Shown here one piece after another: positions 1 to 6,014 of a stretch of DNA of 6,962 bases; the stretch's first letter is position 1; each line of letters opens with the position of its first letter. The position numbers were made by a program, and so were the translations under genes. Below the pieces are notes generated by a model. That model saw only the letters and a program-made list of their open reading frames with translations, had not been told where the DNA came from and made no database searches. Location: NCBI GenBank assembly GCA_903958265.1, contig CAJBSQ010000445.1, positions 1-6,962 on the forward strand. The letters run 5' to 3'. Source of the DNA: an uncultured Planctomycetaceae bacterium (GTDB lineage Bacteria > Planctomycetota > Planctomycetia > Pirellulales > UBA1268).

Positions 1-430
1 CGATCGCCATGGCCGCCATCTCCCGCGACGGCACCGGATCGGTGGGCACGGTCACCGCATAGCCATAGAGGGCGTAGAACACCACCGACCCCGCGAGGCT
101 CAGCAGCAGCATTGGCCGGCGGCCGAAGCGGTCGGAGAGCCGCCCCCACAGCGGACTGAACAGGAACTGCATCAGCGAAAACAGCGAAAACAGCACCCCG
201 ATGACCGCGCCGATGGCTACGGGCGAAAGCCCGAGCTTCTGCAGGTACGGTTCGGCCTGCCGGGGCATCACCGGCAACACGATCCCGAAGCCGAGGAGAT
301 CGATGAACACCGTCAGGAAGACGACCAGGAGCGCGGCCTTCGAGCCCTGCCCGTCGGACGAGCCTCCCGCCGGCGGCACGCCGGCAGCGGCCACTCGCGT
401 CGTGTTGGATTCCGGCCCGGCTGCTGACAT
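1..430 (-). CDS. MFS transporter, TetA/multidrug-efflux type (N-terminal part, cut by window edge)
   Basis: This is the first 143 residues of an inner-membrane proton-driven antiporter of the major facilitator superfamily; the rest lies left of the window. Reading from ATG at 430, a polar, Ala/Pro/Gly-rich cytoplasmic tail (residues 1-31) precedes a first membrane helix at about 32-55 containing the phrase DLLGFGIVLPVMP, typical of the TetA-like branch. A second helix follows at about 72-95, then the cytoplasmic loop 2-3 signature GRLSDRFGRRP at 96-106 (MFS motif A), then a third helix at about 107-126. The start is supported by GGAG five bases upstream (plus-strand 436-439). It is transcribed divergently from xseA and has no evident functional link to the cluster. 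The substrate cannot be predicted: tetracycline, other drugs, sugars and metabolites are all possible. The family call is secure; the role in drug efflux is only inferred from resemblance to TetA. Confidence 0.9.
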   Translation of the reverse strand, partial: MSAAGPESNTTRVAAAGVPPAGGSSDGQGSKAALLVVFLTVFIDLLGFGIVLPVMPRQAEPYLQKLGLSPVAIGAVIGVLFSLFSLMQFLFSPLWGRLSDRFGRRPMLLLSLAGSVVFYALYGYAVTVPTDPVPSREMAAMAI

Positions 431-473
431 GCTCGCTCCACACCGCGGTCGGGCCCGGGTCATCCGTCGTCGA

Positions 474-483
474 ATGCTACACT
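474..483 (+). promoter_or_regulatory. Candidate extended -10 promoter of xseA in the divergent intergenic region
   Basis: TACACT at 478-483 is preceded by TG at 475-476, giving an extended -10 element (TGnTAnnnT). It is one of the few AT-richer spots in this GC-rich stretch. No convincing -35 is seen 17 bases upstream, which is tolerable for extended -10 promoters. Transcription would begin near 490, almost at the xseA ATG at 492. On the other strand, TAGCAT at 479-474 could serve as a weak -10 for the divergent transporter gene, so the two promoters may overlap. This is motif reading only and chance matches are common. Confidence 0.3.
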
Positions 484-491
484 TCGCGGCC

Positions 492-1742
492 ATGGCCACC
501 CGTGTCGCGACCGACCGAAACAGTCCACCCGACGATGCCCAGAGCGTGTCGGAGCTGACCGCTCGCGTCAAGGAGCAGCTCGAGACCCGGTTCGCCGACG
601 TCTGGGTGACGGGCGAGGTGAGCAACCTCACGCGGGCCGGGAGCGGCCACGCCTACCTGTCGCTCAAGGACGACGGGGCCGTGCTACGGGCGGTGATCTG
701 GCGCGGCACCCTGCAGACCCTCGCCATCGATCCGACCGACGGCCTCGAGGTGGTCTGCCACGGCCGGCTCGAGCTCTACCCGCCCCGCGGCACCTACCAG
801 CTGACGATCGACCGGCTCCACGCCGTTGGCACCGGGGCCCTCGAGGCCCAGCTGCGGCGGCTGCACGCCCTGCTCCAGGCGGAGGGCGTGTTCGCCCCGG
901 CCCGGAAGCGTCCGCTCCCCGCGTTCCCCCGGCGGATTGCGGTCGTCACGAGCCCCACCGGCGCCGCGATTGCCGACTTCCTCGAGACGCTCCTGTCGCG
1001 GTGGCGGGGGAGCGAGGTGATCCTGGTGCCCTCGCGGGTGCAGGGTGCCGGTGCGGCCGAAGAACTCGCGGTCGCGCTGGCGACCGCCGCCCGGCTCCGG
1101 CCCGCCGTCGATGTGATCGCCCTGGTCCGCGGCGGTGGCAGTCTCGAAGACCTCTGGTCGTTCAACGAAGAGGTGCTCGTCCGCGCGGTCGCCATGTCGC
1201 CGATCCCGGTCGTCTGCGGCGTGGGCCACGAGATCGACGTCTCGCTCTGCGATCTCGCCGCCGACGTTCGCGCCCTCACGCCCACCGATGCCGCGGTGAA
1301 GATCGTGCCCGACGCCCGCCAGGTGGCGGCGACGGTGGCGGGGCTGGGAACACGGCTACAGTCGGCACTCGCGCGTCGGCTCGAGACGTCGCGGGAGCAT
1401 CTCGTCACCCTGGCCCGCGCCCGAACCTTCGCCGACCCCACCCGGCTGGTCCGCGATCGCCGCGACGCGCTCGATCAACACGGTCGCCGACTCCGCCGGC
1501 TGGCGGCCGTTGCCGTCGATCGGGCGGGGGAGCGGCTGGCCGCAGCCGCCGCGCGACTCGAGGCCGGCAGTCCCCTCCACCTGCTCGCCCGCGGCTGGTC
1601 GGTGACGCGGCTGGAACATGGCGCGGCAGCCCTCAAGAGCGTTGCGGGCATCGCGGCCGCCGACACGCTTGTGACGCAACTCACCGACGGACGAATCTGG
1701 AGCCGCGTGGAAAGGATCTCGCACGATGCCCTCGGACGCTGA
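492..1742 (+). CDS. xseA: Exodeoxyribonuclease VII large subunit
   Basis: This is the catalytic subunit of cytoplasmic exonuclease VII, which degrades single-stranded DNA to oligonucleotides from both ends and acts in repair with several XseB subunits. The 416 residues fit the family (E. coli 456). Residues about 18-112 form the N-terminal OB-fold (VWVTGEVSNL at 37-46, HAYLSLKD at 53-60). The nuclease core follows with IAVVTSPTGAAIADFL at 149-164, RGGGSLEDLWSFNEE at 213-227 and GVGHEIDVSLCDLAADVRA at 243-261. D162, R213, H246 and D249 align with the residues I recall as important in the E. coli enzyme. A long Arg/Ala-rich helical region (about 275-357) binds XseB, and the C-terminus has LLARGWSVTR at 364-373. 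ATG 492 is preferred because the protein aligns from about residue 18. ATG 474 is in frame but falls inside the candidate -10, and the open frame back to 201 only overlaps the antisense transporter gene. No Shine-Dalgarno site is visible. The 3' end overlaps xseB by 17 bases. Confidence 0.97.
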   Translation: MATRVATDRNSPPDDAQSVSELTARVKEQLETRFADVWVTGEVSNLTRAGSGHAYLSLKDDGAVLRAVIWRGTLQTLAIDPTDGLEVVCHGRLELYPPRGTYQLTIDRLHAVGTGALEAQLRRLHALLQAEGVFAPARKRPLPAFPRRIAVVTSPTGAAIADFLETLLSRWRGSEVILVPSRVQGAGAAEELAVALATAARLRPAVDVIALVRGGGSLEDLWSFNEEVLVRAVAMSPIPVVCGVGHEIDVSLCDLAADVRALTPTDAAVKIVPDARQVAATVAGLGTRLQSALARRLETSREHLVTLARARTFADPTRLVRDRRDALDQHGRRLRRLAAVAVDRAGERLAAAAARLEAGSPLHLLARGWSVTRLEHGAAALKSVAGIAAADTLVTQLTDGRIWSRVERISHDALGR

Positions 1743-2070
1743 ACCCGCAAACTCGAACCAAACCCCCTCGTTTGAAGCGTCGCTCGCCGACCTCGGCGAC
1801 ATCGTCACCAAGCTCGAATCGGGTGGGCTCGGCCTCTCCGACTCGATCGCCGCCTATGAGCGTGGCGTGGCCCTGCTACGACGGCTGCACGACGAACTGG
1901 CCATCGCGGAAAAGAAGGTGAGCACACTCGTCCGGATCGACGAGGAGGGCCGGCCGATCCTGGCGCCGGCCGATGCTGCCGACCCGGCCCCCGCCGCGAC
2001 CCGCGGCGCGGGCCGCAGGCAGCGATCGCGGACGCTGCCCGGGATGGACGATACCCCTGACGCCGTCTAG
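1726..2070 (+). CDS. xseB: Exodeoxyribonuclease VII small subunit
   Basis: This is the non-catalytic partner of XseA; several copies bind the long helical region of one large subunit to form active exonuclease VII. The family core occupies residues about 16-69: FEASLADLGDIVTKLESG, then LSDSIAAYERGVALLRRLHDEL, then AEKKVSTLV, which is the expected helical hairpin with the conserved F, LE and YERG positions. At 114 residues it is longer than E. coli XseB (80). The extra C-terminal stretch (about 80-114, rich in Ala, Pro, Arg and Asp) looks disordered and is not part of the domain. AAAGGA at 1711-1716 lies nine bases before the ATG and is one of the best ribosome binding sites in the window. The start lies inside the end of xseA in another frame, so the two are probably translationally coupled. 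Confidence 0.95.
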   Translation: MPSDAEPANSNQTPSFEASLADLGDIVTKLESGGLGLSDSIAAYERGVALLRRLHDELAIAEKKVSTLVRIDEEGRPILAPADAADPAPAATRGAGRRQRSRTLPGMDDTPDAV

Positions 2071-2073
2071 ACT
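2045..2073 (+). promoter_or_regulatory. Candidate sigma70-type promoter for ispA-dxs-nadK
   Basis: TGGACG (2045-2050, four of six matches to TTGACA) and TAGACT (2068-2073, four of six to TATAAT) are separated by exactly 17 bases across the end of xseB. Transcription would begin near 2080 and leave a leader of about 136 bases before the ispA ATG at 2216. The position before the only sizeable gap in the cluster makes this plausible, but the match is weak and rests on motif reading alone. Confidence 0.28.
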
Positions 2074-2079
2074 TCCGAT

Positions 2080-2120
2080 CGGGTGTCGAACACGTAAGCT
2101 TGTGTCGGTTCCCGTTTTTT
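2080..2120 (+). terminator. Imperfect stem-loop followed by T6 (terminator, attenuator or leader structure)
   Basis: CGGG at 2080-2083 can pair with CCCG at 2111-2114, and inside it ACACG (2090-2094) pairs with TGTGT (2101-2105, last pair G-T) around a six-base loop. A competing small hairpin GTGT/ACAC (2084-2087 with 2090-2093) is also possible. A run of six T, rare in this GC-rich DNA, follows at 2115-2120. This could be a weak intrinsic terminator after xseB, or a 5' leader structure if the promoter at 2045-2073 is used. The stem is imperfect and short, so strong termination is unlikely. The rest of the 145-base gap (2121-2215) shows no clear signal. Confidence 0.35.
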
Positions 2121-2215
2121 CGTGCCTCGCACCACCTGCAGGCCCCCGCATGGCGAGCTGCCCGGTGACCAGCAGAGCATCCACACCAATCGCTAGCTCG
2201 CCTCGCGACGATCGC

Positions 2216-3133
2216 ATGGCCGGGCACCTGGAAGTCATCCGCGACTTCATCGAACCCCGGCTGACTGCCGCCCTCGATCTCTCGGAAGATGCGCCGCTTC
2301 GACTCGCCGAATCGATGCGGTACGCGGCGCTGGCTCCGGGAAAGAGGCTGCGGCCGGCATTGGCCCTCTGGGCGGCCCAGGCCTGCGGGGGTCGTGACGC
2401 GGATCGCCTGACGCACTGGTCTGCCGCCGGGCCTGCGGCCGTGGCCGTCGAACTGATCCATGCCTACTCCCTGGTGCACGACGACCTGCCGGCGATGGAC
2501 GACGACGACCTTCGGCGTGGTCGCCCGACCTGCCATCGCGCCTTTGACGAAGCCACCGCCATCCTCTGCGGCGATGCCCTGCAGGCACTGGCGTTTGAGA
2601 CGCTCGCCGCCGGCATGCCTGCCGGTGCCGCAGGGCGGGCCTGCCTCGTGCTGGCCCGGGCGGCCGGCGCTGCGGCGCTCGTCGGCGGCCAGGTCGACGA
2701 CCTCGCGGCGGAACGTGGCTGGCTCACGACGCCGCCGGCCACGCCGGCCGAGCAGATCGCCTGGATGGATCGGATCAACCGTCGCAAGACCGGCGGGCTG
2801 TTCCTCGCGGCGCTCGAACTTGGCGGGCTTTCGGTCGGCGCCAACCCAACGCAGTTCGCCGCCCTGAACCGGTTCGGCCAGGCCTTTGGAATGGCCTTCC
2901 AGATTGCCGACGACCTGCTCGACGCCGAGGGCACGGAAGCCGCCATGGGGAAACGGGTGGGCAAGGACGCCGACCGCGGCAAGCTCACGTACCCGACCGT
3001 GGCCGGGAGCGACGCCGCCCGCGACCGGGCGCGGAGCCTGGCCGACGAGGCGGTCGCGGCGGTGGAACCCCTGGGTGAATCGGCCGCGGAACTGGCGGGA
3101 CTCGCACGCTGGATCGTCGCCCGCGATCATTGA
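2216..3133 (+). CDS. ispA: Polyprenyl synthetase, probable (2E,6E)-farnesyl diphosphate synthase
   Basis: This cytoplasmic, Mg-dependent trans-prenyltransferase adds isopentenyl diphosphate units to an allylic diphosphate, most likely to C15 farnesyl diphosphate. The 305 residues match bacterial FPP synthases. Visible motifs are GKRLRP at 42-47 (diphosphate binding), the first Asp-rich motif DDLPAMD at 89-95 with the two-residue insertion of bacterial enzymes followed by DDDLRRG (96-102), RRKTGGLF at 189-196, the second Asp-rich motif DDLLD at 232-236, and GKDADRGKLTYP at 249-260. The Tyr five residues before the first motif (Y84 in HAYSLVHDD) is the bulky residue expected of a C15 enzyme; GGPP synthases usually have a smaller one. 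Product length is still an inference. ATG 2216 is chosen because homology begins at once. ATG 2150, with AGG seven bases upstream, would add a 22-residue unconserved tail. No good Shine-Dalgarno precedes 2216. dxs follows after 25 bases. Confidence 0.93.
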   Translation: MAGHLEVIRDFIEPRLTAALDLSEDAPLRLAESMRYAALAPGKRLRPALALWAAQACGGRDADRLTHWSAAGPAAVAVELIHAYSLVHDDLPAMDDDDLRRGRPTCHRAFDEATAILCGDALQALAFETLAAGMPAGAAGRACLVLARAAGAAALVGGQVDDLAAERGWLTTPPATPAEQIAWMDRINRRKTGGLFLAALELGGLSVGANPTQFAALNRFGQAFGMAFQIADDLLDAEGTEAAMGKRVGKDADRGKLTYPTVAGSDAARDRARSLADEAVAAVEPLGESAAELAGLARWIVARDH

Positions 3134-3158
3134 CGGCCCGCAGGGAGCACACGACAGC

Positions 3159-5063
3159 ATGAGCGATATTCTTCCCAGCATCCTTTCACCGCGCGACCTC
3201 CAGGGTCTGTCGACGGAGCAACTCGAGCAGCTCGCCGTGGAAATGCGGCGGGCACTCTGCGAGGTGGCCACCAGCCGCACCGCTCACTTCGCCTCCAACC
3301 TCGGCGTGGTGGAACTCTGCCTGGCGCTGCACCGGGTCTTCGACTTCAGCCGCGACCGGCTGATCTGGGACACCGGCCACCAGATCTACCCGCACAAGCT
3401 GATCACCGGACGCTTCGCGCGGTTCGGCTCGATCCGCACGAAGGGGGGCCTGATGGGCTACCCCAATCCCGACGAGAGCCCCTACGACCTGTTCATGACC
3501 GGCCATGCCGGGTGCAGCATCTCGACGGCCCTGGGGCTCGCCAGCGGCGACGACCTCTTGGGCGAGACCGACCGCCACTCCGTCGCCGTGATCGGCGACG
3601 GCGCGCTCCCCTCGGGCATCGTGTTCGAGGCCCTCAACAACGCCGGCTTTCTCAAGAAGCGGCTGCTGGTGATCCTCAACGACAACCGGATGTCGATCTG
3701 TCCCCGAGTCGGTGCCCTCGCCGAGTATCTCGACACGGTCCGCACCAACCCCTGGTACCGCGGCATCAAGCACCAGGCGGGCGAGATCATCAAGGGCGTG
3801 CCGATGGTGGGCGGTCAGATGGAGCGGATGCTCTCCAACGTGAAGGACTCGCTCAAGGCGACGCTGCACGGCGGCATGCTCTTCGAGGCGTTGGGCGTCC
3901 GCTACTTCGGCCCGGTGGAAGGACACTCGCTGCCCAACCTGATCCGCTACCTGGAACTCGTCAAGGACGAGGAGGGGCCGATCCTGCTCCACGTCCTCAC
4001 CGAGAAGGGGCACGGCTTCAAGCCGGCCGAAGCCGACCCCGTCTTCTTCCACACCCCCGCCCCGTTCGAGTGCGACGACGACGACTGCATCGTGTCGATC
4101 AAGAAGTCGTCGTCTCGCGCCTACACCGACGTCGCCTCGACGGCGATCGGGGCCGCCTTGCGGCGGGATCCCCGCGTGACGGTGATGACGGCCGCGATGT
4201 GCCAGGGCAACAAGCTTGAACCGGTCCGCGAGGAGTTTGCGGAGCGGTTTTTCGACGTGGGGATCTGCGAGTCGCATGCCGTGGCCTTCGCGGCAGGCCA
4301 GGCCAAGGCCGGCTGCCGGCCGATCGTCGACATCTACAGCACGTTCCTCCAGCGGTCGTTCGACCAGATCTTCCAGGAGGTCTGCCTCCAGAACCTGCCG
4401 GTTGTGTTCATGCTCGACCGGGCCGGGCTGACGGGCCCCGATGGCCCCACGCACCACGGCGCCTTCGATCTCGGCTACCTGCGACTGTTCCCCAACATGG
4501 CGGTGCTCGCGCCCGGCGACGAGCACGACCTTGCGGCGATGCTTGACTGGGCGCTTGCCCACGGCGGGCCCGTTGCGATCCGCTACCCGAAGGCCACCGT
4601 GGAAAACCACGGCGGGCAGCGGCCGCCGATCGAACTCGGCCGCAGCGAAACGCTCGCGGAGGGCCATGACGGCCTCGTGGTGGCCTGCGGCACGCTGCTC
4701 GGAGAGGCGCTGGCGGCGGCGGCCGAACTCCGTGCCGAGGGCCTTGATCTCACCGTGATCAACGCCCGATTCGTCAAGCCGCTCGACCCGACCATCCTGG
4801 AGCGGATCGAGGCCGCGCCGTGGACGGTGACCCTCGAGGAGAATGTGCTCCAGACTGGCTTCGGCAGTGCGGTGCTCGAGGCCGTCAACGACGCCGGCCT
4901 GCAGGCCGGGATGATCGTCCGCCTCGGCCTGCCCGATCGCTTCGTGGAGCATGGCGAGCGGGCCGAACTGCTGGCCGACCTTGGCCTCGACGCCGCCGGC
5001 ATCGCGGCCACCTGCCGCCGGCTCGCCGGCCGAACCACGGCCCACGCCGCCGCGAACCGCTGA
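3159..5063 (+). CDS. dxs: 1-deoxy-D-xylulose-5-phosphate synthase
   Basis: DXS is thiamine-diphosphate-dependent and joins pyruvate and glyceraldehyde 3-phosphate with loss of CO2, giving DXP for isoprenoids (MEP pathway) and also thiamine and pyridoxal. The 634 residues are full length. The N-terminal cofactor domain shows HFASNLGVVEL at 43-53 (H43 matches the catalytic His of E. coli), WDTGHQIYPHK at 70-80, GHAGCSIS at 115-122, and the thiamine motif GDGA at 146-149 closing with LNDN at 173-176. The pyrimidine domain has FFDVGICESHAVAFAAG at 364-380, where E371 is the glutamate that activates the cofactor, then STFLQRSFDQ (394-403) and DRAGLTGPDGPTHHGAFD (420-437). The C-terminal transketolase domain runs from about 500 (RFVKPLD at 537-543, TLEENVLQTGFGS at 558-570). 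GGGAG lies 11 bases before the ATG. Unusual details are Ser after E371 where E. coli has Gln, Cys119 where Thr is common, and the acidic CDDDDC stretch (305-310) in the interdomain linker. Confidence 0.97.
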   Translation: MSDILPSILSPRDLQGLSTEQLEQLAVEMRRALCEVATSRTAHFASNLGVVELCLALHRVFDFSRDRLIWDTGHQIYPHKLITGRFARFGSIRTKGGLMGYPNPDESPYDLFMTGHAGCSISTALGLASGDDLLGETDRHSVAVIGDGALPSGIVFEALNNAGFLKKRLLVILNDNRMSICPRVGALAEYLDTVRTNPWYRGIKHQAGEIIKGVPMVGGQMERMLSNVKDSLKATLHGGMLFEALGVRYFGPVEGHSLPNLIRYLELVKDEEGPILLHVLTEKGHGFKPAEADPVFFHTPAPFECDDDDCIVSIKKSSSRAYTDVASTAIGAALRRDPRVTVMTAAMCQGNKLEPVREEFAERFFDVGICESHAVAFAAGQAKAGCRPIVDIYSTFLQRSFDQIFQEVCLQNLPVVFMLDRAGLTGPDGPTHHGAFDLGYLRLFPNMAVLAPGDEHDLAAMLDWALAHGGPVAIRYPKATVENHGGQRPPIELGRSETLAEGHDGLVVACGTLLGEALAAAAELRAEGLDLTVINARFVKPLDPTILERIEAAPWTVTLEENVLQTGFGSAVLEAVNDAGLQAGMIVRLGLPDRFVEHGERAELLADLGLDAAGIAATCRRLAGRTTAHAAANR

Positions 5064-5084
5064 CCGACACGGAGACGAGGCGGA

Positions 5085-6014
5085 ATGTCACGCGTCTCCA
5101 GACTTCGCCCAGGTCAGTCCGCGCCCGCGGCGTTGCGGTTTGCGATCGTGGGCCCGCGTGGGCTGGAGCACGTGGCCGGCGAGGCCGAGGCGCTCGCCGC
5201 GATCGTGCAGGCGGCCGGATACGAGGCCTCGCAACTGCTCGCGCCCGTGGATGACTGGGACGGGCAGACTCCCCCGCCCCGCCCCGCCGACGCCGACGTG
5301 GTGATCGTGCTGGGTGGGGACGGTTCGATCCTGCGGGCCGCCCGCTGGATGGGCTATGACCAAGTGCCGGTGCTCGGCGTGAACCTCGGACGGCTCGGAT
5401 TCCTGGCCGACGTGCCCCGCGAGGAGTCTGCGGACGCGGTGCGGGGAATCCTCGCGGGCCGCTTTCGGCTCGTCGACCACCTGATGTTTGAAACGGAGGT
5501 CGTGCGGGAAGGCGCCGTGGTGCACCGGGAACTCGGGCTCAACGAGACGTCGATTCTGGCGGGGCCGCCGTTTTCGATGATCGAGATCCGGCTCGTCGTC
5601 GACGGCGAGCCGGCCACGACCTACCGTGCCGACGGCCTGATCATCTCGACGCCGGTCGGCTCCACGGCCTACAACCTCTCGGCAGGCGGGCCGCTCGTCC
5701 GCAAGGAACTCGATGCCTTCGTGTTCACGCCGCTCAATCCACACACCCTCACCAACCGCACCGTGGTCGACTCCGCCGCCCGCACCTACGAGATCCTCGT
5801 TTCCGCGCCGAACGCGGGTTCGGCCTGCGTCGTCGACGGCCGCGTCGTGACCGGGGTGCTGCCGGGCGATCGGATCCGCATCCGCCGCGCGGCGCCGCGA
5901 TTCACGCTCGTGGAGACGGGGCGGCACGGCTACTACGGGGCCCTCCGCGAGAAGCTCGGCTGGGGTGGCGGACTGCGGGGAGCGGAGACGCCTGCCTCGC
6001 GGGGTGGCGCATGA
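5085..6014 (+). CDS. nadK: NAD kinase
   Basis: This cytoplasmic enzyme phosphorylates NAD to NADP at the 2' position of the adenosine ribose, using ATP or polyphosphate. In the 309 residues the N-terminal alpha/beta domain carries VIVLGGDGSILRAAR at 73-87 (GGDG, the family nucleotide-binding motif) and GVNLGRLGFL at 98-107. The C-terminal beta-rich domain carries GLNETSI at 151-157 (the conserved NE pair), DGLIISTPVGSTAYNLSAGG at 183-202, TPLNPHTLTNR at 215-225 and VVDGR at 249-253. A Gly-rich tail from about 292 lies outside the fold. The start has GGAG at 5071-5074 and GAGG at 5077-5080 just upstream. Its position 21 bases after dxs suggests co-transcription. A metabolic link is plausible because NADPH serves the reductase step after DXS, but the neighbourhood is also an old conserved one. 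Its stop overlaps the next start as ATGA. Confidence 0.96.
   Translation: MSRVSRLRPGQSAPAALRFAIVGPRGLEHVAGEAEALAAIVQAAGYEASQLLAPVDDWDGQTPPPRPADADVVIVLGGDGSILRAARWMGYDQVPVLGVNLGRLGFLADVPREESADAVRGILAGRFRLVDHLMFETEVVREGAVVHRELGLNETSILAGPPFSMIEIRLVVDGEPATTYRADGLIISTPVGSTAYNLSAGGPLVRKELDAFVFTPLNPHTLTNRTVVDSAARTYEILVSAPNAGSACVVDGRVVTGVLPGDRIRIRRAAPRFTLVETGRHGYYGALREKLGWGGGLRGAETPASRGGA

Noticed and set aside
201..491. In-frame upstream extension of xseA giving a 513-residue protein
   Set aside because: It lies antisense to the transporter gene, shows no family similarity, and crosses the divergent intergenic region; ExoVII homology begins only after ATG 492.
1001..1921. Plus-strand 306-codon frame overlapping xseA and xseB
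   Set aside because: Arg/Gly/Pro-rich off-frame translation of xseA; no plausible protein.
2505..2520. GAC/GAT-type triplet repeats in ispA and dxs as possible microsatellites
   Set aside because: In ispA they encode the required Asp-rich motif, and in dxs a single four-Asp stretch; selection or composition explains them without repeat expansion.
1805..3280. Minus-strand open frame (491 codons) opposite xseB and ispA
   Set aside because: It spans two well-supported genes and a non-coding gap on the opposite strand, with no domain or ribosome binding site; a GC-bias shadow.
3186..5045. Long minus-strand open frame (619 codons) opposite dxs
   Set aside because: Its composition (rich in Arg, Gly, Val, His, Glu, Asp) is typical of an antisense shadow in GC-rich coding DNA; no recognisable domain, and dxs on the other strand is unambiguous.
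5088..5927. Minus-strand 279-codon frame opposite nadK
   Set aside because: Off-frame translation rich in His, Arg and Gly, opposite a clear NAD kinase.
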